Notes: generated by a model from the sequence alone, not told the origin. 64,000 bases of DNA from Krasilnikovozyma curviuscula (GCA_014825775.1 MVAQ01000015.1:62001-126000); one strand, 5' to 3'. Positions 10,601-23,689 are shown, counted from the stretch's first letter. Made by a program: numbers and translations.

Positions 10601-11547
10601 TGTACAGCAACAAGGACCAGGGTTTGACCCAGAAAAAATGAGAGGTGTCGAAGTCAGCGGTGAAATAAATACTCCAGGATCGACGAGAGGCTGCAAGGGG
10701 TAAAAAGTGACAATCGGTCAATCACTCACCTGGCCTGTACTCCTTAGGCGTGTCGATCTGGTTGGGATATATTGTTATTGGGGCTCACAATGCATGCAAG
10801 GGGGTTCCTTTGAAGTGGTCGGGGAAAGAGAGGTGCACCTCTGCAAGTGCCGCAGGTCTCGCGACACATAGGACCGGTTCCTCAAGAAAAAAAAAACCAG
10901 CGCTACTCAGTGAGAACTTGCTGGTCTCTCATACCCCTCCTAATTACAAAGAAAATATATCAAGTGGACAGCGAATACAGTGTAAAGGTTATACCGTCAG
11001 ACAAAGAAGGAACACAGGCGTAGACTTCGTGGCGCATGCTTGGAACTTCACTCAGTTGAGCTTTCTTACCTCGTTATAACGAGCAGGTTCATTCTTTTCT
11101 AGATATACACTTAAAACAGAGCAAGTTTCAGTTTCAAATCGAAATCGTTGCAAACTTCTGTGGGTAGCCATAATGTAAACAAAAACCTAGGGTTCGCCCC
11201 CGGCTAACGGTACTTTTCTCGGCACTCTTCGTCTTTCTCAAAATCATGTTTTCTTCACTCTTGTCGAATGAGACGTCGTTCTCATTGCCGCTTGAAGGAG
11301 GTAGCATCCTTAAGTCCGGGAGAATCCGTTTAGAACCTGCAGCTCAGCTGGTGCCTTCATTTACATTCATCGCAATGGGCTTGCTCAACACCCCGATACG
11401 TTGTAAATAGAAGATATACACAGATATCACAATAAACGGAGAGTGGTGGTTTTGAAAATCGGCTGTAATAGTACGATCAAAGTCCGATGATACACTCCTT
11501 AACAAATATGTTCATACTTGGCTTCTCTCTGCCATCCCACAACGAGC
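10601..11547. other. Intergenic: promoter of NMA1 and 3' flank of alternative oxidase
   Basis: About 950 bp between two minus-strand genes. A possible 5' UTR intron for NMA1 ends at a TTGCAG acceptor near 10690 (minus strand). No convincing coding frame. The A-rich run near 10885 and the GGGTTCGCCCCC at about 11190 resemble neither a repeat nor a tRNA on inspection. Confidence 0.45.
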
Positions 11548-13385
11548 TTATAGCTGGGAAGCCTTCTCAAGCTCATGGCTCTTGTTGCCCATGATCAGAC
11601 CGATGTGGTTTCTAGACCCTTCAACGGCCCTCTCTCTCACCTCTTTCGCGAAGTCATTCGCCTCCTCCCTCGTGAAGCCCGCTTTGAGGCCTCGGAGTGA
11701 CGCGGGCGCTTCATCGATGGAGAACGGGTTGAAATCCGTCTTGTGATCCATGTTGGCGAGGGTGTGGCTAGATGTATTGAAGGCGTGACAAGGAAGATGG
11801 GCAGTGATTAAAATGCAGAGCCACGAGAGTTCACTTGAGTGAGAAGAAAACTCACTTGACGAATCTGTGATTAGCTTCATCTGCTCTGATCGCCAAAATT
11901 GTCTCTCTGAGAGTAGCGTGCTCAGGATCAAGTCTCCAGTAATCCTATCAACACGCCGTCGGCAGCCCATGTCAGATACAGTTGGAGGTTTACTTCAGAT
12001 AGAAACCATGCGAACTTACGATAGCAATTTGGGGAGCTTTTTCGTTCTCCCATTCGGGCAACAACCCGGAGTCAATCTCCTTCACGAGGTTGGTGTACGT
12101 GTAAACAGCCTCTTCCTCCAGGGCAGCGACGAAGCGATGAGCTAGTTTAGGCGATACAACGTAGGTTATGAAGAAAGCGTTCCAAAACTACAACATTCCC
12201 AGGAAAGACAGGAGAGTTTCAAGGTCAATTGGCTGCGAGAGATGGGCATAGAGAGAGTATTTGGAAGCGTACTAAGCCTTGCATTCCCAAAATTAGCGCT
12301 CTGAACCAGATTGACGGCCGACGAAGAGTCATGAAAGTAAGTAGATGCATTCGCTCATTTTCAGCCTCCTGTTTAATTGGGCAGTAGAGACAACATGGTG
12401 CCGATCAGCTGTTGTTCATTGATCGAATGGTTATCGGTCGAGGTTACAGACCTGAAGTAGGGTATTGATCCAACCGCCATCACGTTTCATGAGTCTGAGA
12501 CTCGTAAGATGTCTGAGTGCTCCTCCGACCATTCCAGGGATTGCCGCGGTTGTTTCGAGAACGATGCTGCAGAACAATTGGGAAGGGATCAGCATCAGCT
12601 GTGGGGCAGCCTGAATAACATCTGATTGTTGGGCTCTACTATAGTGGACTAGGAGCTGATACACACAGCAAATCGGGAAGAAGTAAAAGTGAACTCACCA
12701 TCGCGTCAACCACTGATCTGGGCTCATACACACTCCCATCTTTCTCAACTCCTCAATTGATCTCTCTTTGCCATCAGTGGGCATTTCTTGATGAGTATAC
12801 CTGAGTACCAGTAGTAATTGTTCTTAGTAACCAGACGGAAGAAGATCATGGTGAACACGAAGCTCACATCGAGACCAAGTCGAAAACTTTACGCAGCATC
12901 TTGACCATTCCATGAGCAGCCTTATCGCTGAGCGTCAGTCTGGGCCTATTAACCACTTTGACAGCCTGGAGTTCTTCAGTTGAGTAAACAGCTGTGTTTC
13001 GACGTTTGCGAAAGAGATCGCGTCAGCTCATCACCTCCCATTGAAATGAATTGAAACTATAATAGGTTGGCTCACGGTTATGAAGGACCCATCTACCCTC
13101 CCAGGGACTCTCTTCACTTCGAACGAGCTCTGTGACCGTCTTTTCAAATGGCGAGTTTGGGGAATGAAGGAAATGAGCTGATTCCCCATACAGAAGGTCG
13201 TTTCGCAACCCCTTGGTAGATGGGACGTCCTTGGGTTCCATCTCAGGTGGAACACGTGAAGAGGAATTGTATCTGGTGAGAGATGGGAGGGTTTTGCTGA
13301 CGAGTACCTTTGTGCAAATGAAACGGTTTGTGATGGGCAGTACTACGCGAGACGTGGAGAGGATGGGAGAAAGTCTTGAAGTCAT
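11548..13385 (-). CDS. AOX1: Mitochondrial alternative oxidase
   Basis: Cyanide-resistant terminal oxidase of the inner mitochondrial membrane; oxidises ubiquinol and reduces O2 without proton pumping. Exons (transcript order): 13385-13076, 12991-12868, 12800-12699, 12566-12452, 12368-12273, 12187-12020, 11944-11856 and 11767-11548, totalling 1224 nt (407 residues), exactly in frame. The N-terminus ([17 protein letters not shown]) is basic and Ser-rich, a plausible mitochondrial presequence. Diiron ligand motifs are all present: [33 protein letters not shown] and [25 protein letters not shown] marks the usual start of the mature domain. Fungal AOX is typically induced by respiratory inhibition or oxidative stress; I see no specific promoter element proving this here. 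Confidence 0.96.
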
Positions 13386-13775
13386 TTTGGATGAGTTTGG
13401 TTTTACTAGAATTGAGATGGGGTTTTGAACGCTTCTCTTGCGCCCTATTTATGTTTGTTAGGAGCTGCTCGACGGAAAACGGATTGAAATGTTGAGCCGG
13501 GGTTGGCTGTAATTAAAGTGGAACGCCACACTCGCTCTGCTTAGCTAATCAAGCCTTTCTTTTTTTGTCAAGAGTTGGTAGGGTTCAGGATAGTACCTAG
13601 TGATAATCCAAAGTGCAAAAAAGTGATGCTGGAAGATTTAAAACAAGCAAACCAAAAATGCTGGTCGCTGATTCGCTGCTGTCAAGGGCAATGTTTTTGT
13701 TTTCCAGCTTCCGGCCGTCAGGTGCTTGCGCGGACGAACTGGATTATATTCAAACTCATGTCGATAATTACGTTT
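13386..13775. other. Intergenic: AOX promoter and 3' flank of beta-mannosidase
   Basis: About 390 bp, no coding signal. Upstream of the AOX start, and beyond the stop codon of the mannosidase gene, both on the minus strand. Confidence 0.5.
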
Positions 13776-16700
13776 CTAGAACCCAACATTATCTCCCAAA
13801 TACCTAGCAAGCACTTTTCTACCGTCAAGGCCCTTGGCGCTGACATGGATCTTGTCGCCTGGACAGATGTCGATCGCTTGGTCGCCCCAAGCAACCTCTT
13901 TGCCCTCAACGTCAAGTACTAAGCTCTTTATGGGAGCAGATGTTTCAAGCGTAAGACCTTGTCCATCTGTATCGACTTTGATCTTGAGGGGCTTGTAATC
14001 TTCTGGGAAGATGATAGTCTTGTAGGGCATTGGCCAGTCAGCTGCCGCCGCGCGCAATAGAATATGAGTCAAGAGAGAATCCCAATGAATTGAAAAAATA
14101 AGTGAAAGCACAAGTAGCTTACAGTAGCGAGCAATCACAGTCCCATCTGCTTCCAACAATCTGACCGCTATAATGACCGTTTCAAACCTGGTGGCAAGAT
14201 TCCTTCTCGATATCTGTCCAGGAACGACCTTTTGTCCAAACTCGGTGGACGAGTTGGGTCCCAATATTACCTGAGTGGTCTCTTCGTGCAGGAGTGTTCC
14301 ATCGACAGCAAAAGACTTGAGTTCGAAACTGCACTTCTTGGGTTCGTACGTCGAGTTCGTACCCCACATTGAGATCTCCTGAGTTTCGGTGAAGAAGGCG
14401 ATGGAACCTTCATCTTGGACCTTAACGTCTTTTCTGGCAACACCAACAGCTGAGAAAAGAACAAGAAAGGTTAACGAGATGAAACGTACGATCGCTAAGA
14501 CAGATGAACGCTTACTGTAAGGCGCCAATTCTCTTTTGATGGAGAACCAAGCCGGTTTGGGGCGGAGGAAGTAGTCACAGATAGCCCATGATGTCACTGG
14601 CCAGCAATCATTGATTTGCCAAACTAAGGCACCAGAATTGTACTCCTTCCCTTCGCCCCTGAACTCCCTTCTCCACAGACGATATGCTGACGCAAGAGTC
14701 TCCGCCTGCATGACTTGGGTATAGTAGACGTAACTAAGTCATACAAGTCAATAATTGTACTACGTTTGAGGATGACCAAGGAGGAGAGTTCTTACCTCTC
14801 CATGTCGACAGCGCGCTTGTAGTTCTCGACGAGGTAGAGCTCCAAACGTCTCTCGAATCCGTCGGCTTTGTTGTGCTGTACATTGTACATCGACTGAGGG
14901 AACCTTTCCGACTTGTTTTCGTCTAGCCAGTAGTCAACAGTTCTGATATTGGGGAAAGCCTCCATTCCAAACTCAGAGACGAACCTCCCGCTGAGCTTAT
15001 CCCAATTTGTCCAAGGTTGTTGAGTTCCATGCCAGACTGTCAGCGACAAATCATAGCGATTAGCTAGCAGATGAAGGGAGGGGTGAGAGAAGCACGTACC
15101 ATTCCATTGGTGAATGTCTCCCACAGTTTGATCAGTGGAGTCTTTACCACCGTAAGGAGATCCTCGATGATAGAAGATGTCGGAGAGGCGGTTGACAACC
15201 TCAGGAAGAGTACGCTCATAGATGAATCGGGCTGGGAAATTGGTCTTGCGGAAGTCTGAGGTTTCGTCACTGTAGTCGAGCTCGAGGTTGGCAGACTCTG
15301 CACTGTGTGACGATGCGACACGTCAAAACGCGCAAAAAGGGAGGAAGAAAGGAAGGATCGAAACTTACACCTGGTAGTCTTCATTGTTTCCTGCAAACAA
15401 GACTAGTGCAGGATGGTGCTTGAGCCTCTCTACAACAGCCTCAGCCTCCTTCTTGACGGACGCGACAAATTTGTCATAAGCCGGGTACGCGCCGCATCCA
15501 AACATGAAGTCCTGCCACACTAGGATCCCAAGCTCATCACAGATATCATAGAACACATCTGGCTCGTAGATACCACCAGCCCAAACGCGGACCATGTTCT
15601 GGTTGCCTGTGGTAATGAGCTCGAGCCAGTTCCGGTACCGTTCATCAGAGATGGTGGTGAGCAGGTTGTCCGCCGGGATCCAGTTGGAGCCGCCGATGAA
15701 GACTTTCTTGTTATTGATTTCAAATGTGAAAGAGGTGCCTTCTTGGTCGATAAGAGGATCTTGAAGGATGCGAGCTTTTCTAAAACCAATCTTTTTAGAG
15801 ACAGAGTCCAACGCACCTCCATTCTTTGTGCACAGTAAGGATAGTCAGCACTATGTACAACTCTGATAGATAGAAGATATTCTTACAGCATCAAACAACT
15901 CAACAGTGATCAAGTACTGTTTCTGATCCCCCATTCTTACTGGCCACCACAAGTCAACGTCTCCTTCTTTGAGAATCCATTCTATCTTGCCTTTGCCCTT
16001 CACAAGTGAGACCTGAGCAGACTTGATAACTTTTTTATCAGAACTAGATTTGAGGGTGACCGTAGCGACGAGTTCAGACGCTGATTCCGTCGTTTCAAAC
16101 GTGATTGGGAGGTTGATCGGGAACAAGGACGAAGAGGTTTTTGGGTAGACTGGTAGTGCATCTACTTTTGATAATCTGGTGGTGTAGTGAATAAGATGAA
16201 TGGGACGATATGGTCCCATATCCAGAACGATAGGTCCCCAATCCCAACCATAGCTAGTGGAAGCATCAAAGTCAGTGTCCAGGCGCAAAAAGAAGGCGCA
16301 AGGGGTACTTACTGGTACTGGGCAGTACGAACGTATAAACGGCTACTATCTCCATTCCAGAGTACTCTAGGTCCTCCGTTCTCAGACTCTTCCTTCTTAC
16401 CACGGAGGGCGGTTGATTCGAACAACAGCTCGAGCGTGTTGTCGCCTCCGTTAGAAGTGAGCAAGGCGGTGACTGGAACACGAGAGACGTGGTGCTGATT
16501 TTCGTTGGAGAGGATCGTTTTGCCATTGAGGCGTACTATAGATTTGAACAAAAGATATTTCAGCGTGTGATACGCGCCATTAATAAATAAATAAACAAGA
16601 GCAAAAAAACCGCCGGGGCAGCAAGTGGAGACGAAGAAATACCTTCGCAGAAAGTGTCGAGTCCATCGAACAGCAGTTCAACGTTGTCATTTCCTGTAAG

Positions 16701-17040
16701 CTGGGGACTGTTAAAGATCTGTTTCATACACTCATAAGAAAGCTCAGCACTCCTGCGTTAAATTTCTCTCACGACTGAAGAAGATCAAACAAACCGTTTT
16801 GAAAGCCCAGTTACATTCTGAAGCCCACTGAATCTTCCATTCTCCCATTCCCTTCATCCATCCCTTAACCCCAGCTCCCTCTGTCTGAGCAAGCTCATTG
16901 TAGATGGTGGTTGGGAAGTCCTTGGTGTCTTGCCAGTCAGCGTTGAGGACAACGTCTGGAATCTGGTCTTTGGACGAAGGGGCATCAGGAGGGGAGGCTA
17001 GCTTGTACTGCCATTTATCAAGGATGATTGAATCGAGCAT
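13776..17040 (-). CDS. Beta-mannosidase, glycoside hydrolase family 2
   Basis: Hydrolyses terminal beta-1,4-linked mannose from manno-oligosaccharides and N-glycan cores. Order of GH2 parts: N-terminal jelly-roll (WQYKLASPP; VELLFDGLDTFCE), YGWDWGPIVLDMGPYRPIHL, immunoglobulin-like segment, then the TIM barrel with GGSNWIPADNLL, MVRVWAGGIYEPDVFYDICD, LVWQDFMFGC, the acid/base Glu in FAGNNED, and the nucleophile Glu in FVSEFGMEAF; then WQINDCWPVTSWAICDYF, and a C-terminal beta domain ending at the TAG at 13776-13778. At least nine introns. There is no signal peptide at MLDSIILDKW, which suggests an intracellular enzyme, as in the fungal clade B type. The exact junction after NWAFKT (near 16800) is uncertain in my model. 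Confidence 0.93.
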
Positions 17041-17381
17041 CGTGGTGTTGTCGAGGTGCTGCTTAGCAAAATCTAACTGCTAGCCGCAGGGCCTCTCTTA
17101 AAGGTCGGGGAAACCTCGTGTCGCTACACAGCGACAAATTTACGAGGCTACCGGGAGATCTTCTCTTTCTCGGGTCCCTACTGCTTGAAGTACTTTCCAT
17201 GGTATGGTCCGACTTCACCTGAACTGGGTTTGTTCGCAACATCGCTGGATTATTCGAGCAGATGCGAAATCTGCTCCTGAATGAACTGTTACGTGGCCAC
17301 CCACTGACGGAACGGAATACAGCCACCGCACTAACGAAACCGGGTATATACAAGAGATACACAAAGACAATCAATCCGTAT
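17041..17381. other. Intergenic between beta-mannosidase and SPB1
   Basis: About 340 bp between the mannosidase start and the SPB1 stop (both minus strand). No coding signal seen. Confidence 0.5.
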
Positions 17382-20300
17382 CTAGTTCTTCTTCCTTCCA
17401 CCATGCGGCTTGGCAGCTTTCTCTCGTCGCTTCTTAGCTCTGAGCTCTTTCCTGTCTCGGTCTGAACGGGAAAAACAACTAAAGTCAGCAGTGACTCCTT
17501 TAACAGATACATTCCGACAACTTACTATCCAACATCTTGTAACGACCCTTGACTCCTTTTGGACGCTAGAGCAAAAGAACAAATTTAATTAGAATGCGAC
17601 GGCGAGGAACTTTACGCGAGTAGTGTTGCTCACTCCTTTGATACCACGGTTAGCTCCTGTTGCAGCGACAATCTTGATAGGTTTACGAGTATCCTTCGCA
17701 GTACCCTTTCGCATGACCTTTTCGACCTGGCCAGCCTTCTGTCGTTCAGTAACGTCCTCGGCACTAAGAGAGGGGGGGGGGGAGCTCAGACGGAAGAACG
17801 GACGAAGGAAGAAACAACGGAAAGCCACTAACTTGACGATACCGTCCGCCTTCTTGAGAGCCTTCTCCATTCGGATGGTAGCTCTCCTCTGTTTCCTAGC
17901 TTTCGCTTCAGCAACCTTCCTGATCGGCCTGGCATCCAACGCCCTCTGCTTGGCCTTCAGCGCATCAACAGCCTCTTTGGTTATTGGAACATTAGACTTG
18001 TAATGCTTCGTCTCGTCGTCCAAGAACCAGGTTGGGAGATCATCCTTTGAGTCGAATGCATGTTTGGTGAATCCATCGTCCATCAGCTGGGAAGCGGTCT
18101 TTTCTCTGTTGACCAATTGAGATGCGAGGGTCATTGCTTCAGCAGTAAGAAGACCTCGGCCTGAGAGAAAATAAAGAAACAGAGTGAGCAAGGGGGAAAA
18201 AAGGACAAGAGCTCAAGGGAAGGATACTGACTTTGAATTCGAGCCTTCTTGATTGCATCTTGGTCTTCATCATCGACGTCCCACATGTCGCCGCCATCAT
18301 CGATATCTTTCTCAGCAGGCACAACCTCGTAACCATCATAGTCATCCTCCGAGTCGGATTCAAAGTCACCAGTAGTGTTCTTCTTCAGAGAAGACTTGAT
18401 TTCACAAGAGGCAACGATGCTGTCAGAACGAAGAGGAGAGCTAAAAGCAATTTCAGTCGGACTTACCACAACCTGTTTCTTCTTGCTTCCCTTGACAGGT
18501 ACTACTTCTTCCTCTTCCTCCTCCTCATCCTCGGAGTTGGCATCCATTTCCTCGTCATCTTCATCCTCGTCATCCTCATCCTCATCATCCTCTTCCTCAT
18601 CTTCCAAGTCATCAAAGCCGTCAAGCATGCCATCAACGCTCTTGAACACATCCTGCTCAAACCAAACTTTAGCCCTTCCGGACACTTCGGCAGTGTGCTC
18701 CTTCGCATCCAGTCGAGTAAGCAGCTTGCCTCCGTTTCGAGAGTTGGCTTTGGTGTTACTTTTCAGTGTTGATGGACCCGCGACGGGCTGGTCATCATCT
18801 TCATCCGACGATTCATCAGAATCAGGTTCTTCACCAATTTGAGCTTTCCTGGCTTCTTTGAGATCGTAACCGCCATCTGATTCTGCTTCATCCTCATCCT
18901 CTTCGTCGTCAGAGCCCTTCTCCTGGATACCAGCCCACGACTCTCTGCTCTTATCACGTAATCTTGACTCCTTCACTTTGAACTTGGAATCCTTGTCATT
19001 CATGCGTTCCCTGTAGGAGTCGTAGAGACCGTCAAGTTCGTTTTCAAGACCTCTGGTCTTCGCTTCTCGTTCGTCTTCAGAGTTGAGGTAGACTTCTTCC
19101 TCATCTTCGGACTGTTGCTGTTCCTCCTCCTCATCTGAACCTTCCATACCTTCATCGGCACCTAGACCTTTCCTGCCCCGCTCTCTCTCGACAATACCCA
19201 GATCGAAGAAGTCTTCACCATCCAGAGCACCGTCCTGCATCTCAATTCCTTCAGCTGTTGGAGCAGTCATTCTGAGTTGTTGTCGAACGACTAGTCTCAT
19301 CTTCTTTTCTTGAGCTTTACGACGAGCTTGACGGGCTTCTCTTTGAGCGGTAGTCTGCAGACGCTCAAGTTCTTCCTCGATCTGCTCATCTTCGTCCTTC
19401 TCTTCTTCTTCAGGTACATCTTCAACAACTTCCTTCTTCAAGTGGTCTTTTGATTTAGCATCAAGACCAATTTCTTCTCGAAGTGCTATCCTCCATTTCA
19501 TCAGCGCTTTGAAGTCACCTTTACCAAGCACTTTGAGATCTTCGCAGTTGGCGACGATTTCAGGAGTAGTGAAATCGAATTTGAGCCATCTGACAGAAAC
19601 AAGAAGTGGTAAGATCATGTGTCAAACTGAGATGGAACAGTGAGAGCGCAACTTACGACTTTTCATCTTCATCCACGAAGCTCATTTTGTTGACGGATCC
19701 CAATACGCCGACAGCATCCTCACTCTCCACAAACTGTCTGATGGGAATCTCTCTATGCAGAGTAGTTGCACCATCCTCGTAACCCTCTCTCTGTCTCCTC
19801 TTCTTCTCTGGCGCAAAGACGTTCGAGTGGGCGTTTCCGGTTGTTGCGACTTTAATGCCTGTGACAGGATCGGATTGCATAGTGTTTTGAAGATCTTTAA
19901 AGACGTGTTTTGGGTCCAGGAAACGTGGATCGATCGTGGCTGGAGCCAGGAAATCTCGACAGACCACGAAAATTTCAGCAGAGACATTACTGATAGGTGC
20001 GCGAGAACACACGGAGAGAAAAAGATGGTGGTTAGTATATGAGCATTGGAATGAAAAAGTATGATCAATCAAGACATACCGAGACGAAGGTGGTTTGGTA
20101 GCTTCGACTTTGCCGAACAGCATTCCAAAGACCCATATCAGCTTCTGATAATCACCAGACCTGAAAACCTTTGTGACAAAGGTACCACCTCTCTTCAAAA
20201 ACTCAACAGCAAGCTTGAGAGACATCAACACGAGCTCAGATTGAGAGTAGGCATCATGCACCCAAGCGGTACCGACATTGGGAGCTCCGTCGTGCAGCAC

Positions 20301-20934
20301 GACATCGGCTTTCCAGTCCTTGAGAGTTGAACGGAGCTTGTTACGACAATCCTGAGTAGTGATATCTGAGACGAAGGTGGTAACATTTGGAAGAGGTCTG
20401 ATTGCATCAAGATCGACACCTATCGGAGAGGGCAAGGTGGGTGGATTTCAGCTCATCTGTCGGTCAATTCAGCATAATCGGTCCGGCACTCACCAACGAT
20501 CAAGCTACCCACTGGCATATATTTGCTGGCTACTTGACACCAACCACCGGGAGCAGCACAGAGATCGATACAGACCTTGGACTTGGACAGAATATCATAC
20601 TTCCTGTTCAGCTGGATCAATTTGCTAAAGAACAGAATATCTTTAATTAGCGACCAGAATAGAACCATCACATATTCCTATTGACTTACAAAGCTGAACG
20701 AGCACGGTAACCTTGTTCCCTGGATAAAACGAAGAATTGTCAGCTGAGCCACTGAGTTTCCGCAACGAATAGAGATTTTGGAATCCCAGACACAGGCAAG
20801 ACTGGTCTGAGACGATGGTATTCCAAAGAAAGAACATATCCAACGACAGAGAGGGAGGAGAGGAGGACTCACTTGGCCAAATGGTAGAACTTATCCAAAC
20901 GCCCCTTACCGGTCTTCTTCTGGGTTTTGCCCAT
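17382..20934 (-). CDS. SPB1: SPB1, AdoMet-dependent rRNA 2'-O-methyltransferase
   Basis: Nucleolar FtsJ/RrmJ-family enzyme that methylates 25S rRNA in the peptidyl-transferase A-loop and is required for 60S assembly. Starts [20 protein letters not shown]. Methyltransferase domain: GYRARSAFKL (catalytic Lys), [18 protein letters not shown] (SAM loop), [11 protein letters not shown] (Asp) and [14 protein letters not shown] (Lys), together giving the K-D-K part of the K-D-K-E tetrad. A middle DUF3381-type region follows ([19 protein letters not shown]), then very acidic segments with long Asp/Glu runs around 18.5-19.2 kb, and the Spb1 C-terminal domain ([43 protein letters not shown]), ending in a basic tail [19 protein letters not shown]. 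All landmarks are in the expected order; it is a full-length gene with several short introns. Confidence 0.97.
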
Positions 20935-21047
20935 TTCTTATCTATTCTTTCTCTTCTCTGATCTTCTTCTAAATCTCTACCTCTAACCCTTTACTTGTCT
21001 AATGACCTGCTGCTTGGGTCTAAAGGGTAGGTGTGGTCGAACATCAA
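20935..21047. promoter_or_regulatory. Upstream region of SPB1
   Basis: Immediately upstream of the SPB1 start on the minus strand. The stretch 20940-21000 is C/T-rich on the plus strand, hence A/G-rich on the SPB1 strand. If the tentative plus-strand gene at 21048 is real, this is a roughly 110-bp bidirectional promoter. Confidence 0.3.
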
Positions 21048-21597
21048 TGCTCGTGCGCCAGTAAATTTGCTTGACAATTAACGCCACTGGAACTGTCGCA
21101 CGTCGAGAGCGCTTGTTTTGATGTCAGCACCATCGAACATCTCGCTATCAATAACGGTCTACTACAGGTTATCTTTCTCGAATCTTTTCCTGCTTCGACG
21201 CTCTTGCTGCTCTCAGTGCGGAGGATTGGGCTCATGTATAATTCAAGCTGCAGAGAATGCTGACGATCAAACCGATGTGGACGCGTACTTGGTCATACTC
21301 ACTAGGTAGGTCACTCAACTGCTAACGTGAGACATTAAACACAACAGCTTATTCATTTGAAGTGTGGACTCAAAAGTAACTATCAGCTCAACCAGATACT
21401 GTTTCTGGCTTCGGACCATATCAAGCCCGCCCATCACGAAGTCAACTGACGATTTGATCAGTCAGACAGGTGGTTTTGAGGATTTCATCACCCCGAGGTT
21501 GATGGACTGTTGGATTTGATCCTGAAGGAGTGCGAAGGACTCTGAAGTGGGGTGGGACAGAAGTTGATTTCTCCAGCTGGGCGTCAGCACTGTAATG
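21048..21597 (+). CDS. Possible small multi-exon gene, model unresolved
   Basis: Several short, coding-like segments lie in this gap on the plus strand: FDVSTIEHLAINNGLLQVIF (around 21115-21175), IIQAAENADDQTDVDAYLVI (around 21240-21300), LNQILFLASDHIKPAH (around 21390-21440), and GVRRTLKWGGTEVDFSSWAS followed by a TAA near 21597. They are in different frames and separated by plausible GT..AG boundaries. I could not make one model that closes in frame; an ATG at about 21052 (MLVR) is the best start guess. It may be a real small gene or a decaying one. No family recognised. Confidence 0.3.
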
Positions 21598-21987
21598 CAG
21601 CAGAAGCGTTGCCAGGATCAGCGATACTGGACACAAGTTTTAAAATGTTTTCTGCCTCCAATCAAATTCAGGGTGCGTAGTAGAGGCATTCTAGGTATGA
21701 GAGGGCGCGAAAAAGTAATCACGGAAAACGAAGATCTATATCTGATTGTGATCGCAGCTGCAGACCAAGTCCAGGAACGCTAGTGATAATAATTACTTTA
21801 AAATATATATAAAAATAAGTCTTTCGGCAACTGGTTCAAGGAAAGGCTAGATAAAGAAGCTAACAAAGTGACAGGACAAAGACAATCAGCCAGGTGGATA
21901 TGTGCACGGAAGTGAGAGCCCAAATTCATGTTGATCTTCAAAGGGAGGAAGGACAGAGACCAGATAAAATTTTGATTAAGAGCTCAG
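21598..21987. other. Intergenic, 3' flank of the zinc-finger gene
   Basis: About 390 bp. A/T-rich segment (AAAATATATATAAAAATAA near 21797-21815) and no coding frame. Presumed 3' UTR of the C2H2 gene on the minus strand. Confidence 0.4.
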
Positions 21988-23208
21988 TCAATCAATAGTG
22001 TGACGGCTCTTTATGTGGTTAGTCAAGGCGTCGCTGATTAGAAAAAAAGACCAGTCAGCGTAAAGCAGTTAAGATGCGAATGATGTGTATGATAGTCATG
22101 CATACCTCCTCATGAAACCTTCTGTACAGTATGTACACTTGTACGGCTTCTCTCCAGTGTGGATTCTATTGTGACGAACGAGATCATGCTGGTCGAGCAA
22201 TGTCAGGGGCCTCCACAAAAACAAGGGAGTGGCAGCTGAGAGGAGACTCACTTTCCTGTTGAAACTCAGGCCACAAGTGGTACATTTATTCTTCTCTGTA
22301 TCTGTCTCCATAATCGAAGTGGTGCTAGGAGAGGCGAAAGATCTCTCAGAGGCGGCCGGTGAAAGGCGTCTAACTGCGACGCGAGCTCTATGGCGATGAG
22401 TTGGGTGGTGATGGTATACCTGATGCTCATGGATTAGACGATGAAAGTGTTCAACTTGACCAGGTTCTTCTTTACAGTCGATATAGTGATGTATGTGGAT
22501 TGCTGGTGAAAAAGACCGGACTGAACTGTCGGATGTCTCTGGGGAGGTATTGCACAGGCTGATCCACCTGTAGTCTTCTCCGTTGACCCAATCTATTTGG
22601 GATGATGGTGAGTTGTAAGATGATCTAGTCTTCTGATTGGAAGTAGAAAGGTGGGGATGGACATCTTCTCGGTCGAGAGAGATCCCTTGTTGAAGCTGTT
22701 CTTCGAACACTGATGGTGGGTAGCGTTTTACCGGAGGTGAGGGTAAGAATGTTGGCACCACGGGGATCTCGTGTCTGATCCTTGAACTGCTGAAGATCGA
22801 TGGTAAGGTGGGACGAGTTTCAAGACTGTGAGCTGAGATAGGCGGGGGTGAGATATGTCGTTGTGGGTGCGGGGGACGATTCCTGACGACGTGGGATTCG
22901 GGGAGCCACAAAGGTGCAAGATGAATGTATCCTGTATTTATCCATTACCCGATGCGGTAATTAGTACCCCGGGAAGCGAGAAGCGATTGCTGCTATACAC
23001 GATGCTCACGATCATCAGGTTTCCTCTGGCTAATAGCTCTCAAAACTTCATTTACGCCTGGCAGTTGTTCTTCTATAGCAAATTCTTCTTCTTCTTCCTC
23101 TTTTGGTTTCAGATCTGATCTTAAGAATGTCTTGGAGAGCTGTGAGACGTAAGGGTACGGATGATATCTCTTCTGGAACGACATAGGTTGTGATGGTAAG
23201 TCGAACAA
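21988..23208 (-). CDS. C2H2 zinc-finger protein, probable transcription factor
   Basis: Two adjacent classical zinc fingers form the C-terminus after intron removal: CTTCGLSFNRKHDLVRHNRI then H (C-x2-C-x12-H-x3-H), linker TGEKPYK, then CTYCTEGFMRSDALTNH ending IKSRH (C-x2-C-x12-H-x4-H). Each finger is interrupted by an intron, and only correct splicing gives canonical spacing, which supports the model. The start is MFDLPSQPMSF at 23208; the first intron (GTGAGC donor) joins KPDDR to YIHLAPLW. The remainder is disordered, rich in Ser, Pro and His, with an EEEEEE run near residue 37 and a His-rich stretch before the fingers. A tandem pair with a TGEKPY linker is typical of sequence-specific DNA binding; the target is unknown. 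Confidence 0.8.
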
Positions 23209-23689
23209 TAACAGACGGATACGATCTGATCAGGTTCAAGATATATCTCTAAATAAACAGCCTCAAGATGGAGGTTTGTTATTTTCCCTTTCGGAGCACA
23301 CAATAGGGAACGTCGGTGGACTAGAGTAACTCACAAAGTTTTGGCTGCCGAAGCTTCATCTCACTGGCCAGTGAGATGCTTGAGATGAAGAAAGCCAGGT
23401 GGTTGATGGTTGGAAAGAACCACTCTCTTACCTGGCCCAGTAAAAACGACTTACGGAGGTTAGGAAAGAGAAGGAGGGTGACAGGGGGCAAATGGAACCG
23501 TCGGAGGTCCGAATTTCTGCTTGTTTTTGAAACCGGAATGATGGTTCCCAGCAGAACCAAAGGAAAGCGCCGCTCTCTCACTCACCATCTCATTCCTCTT
23601 GTTTAACCAGCATCCTAGTCCCCGTCCGACAACAATAGTCGTCCCTTTGCCTGGAAAGAAATACGACCAAAGCTCGACGCGCTGAGCGC
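23209..23689. promoter_or_regulatory. Bidirectional promoter region
   Basis: About 480 bp between divergently oriented genes: the zinc-finger gene (-) and the small plus-strand gene at 23690. Contains no convincing ORF; specific sites not recognised. Confidence 0.4.

Noticed and set aside
11180..11215. GGGTTCGCCCCC resembling a tRNA T-arm
   Set aside because: No matching acceptor stem, anticodon arm or A-box could be drawn around it.
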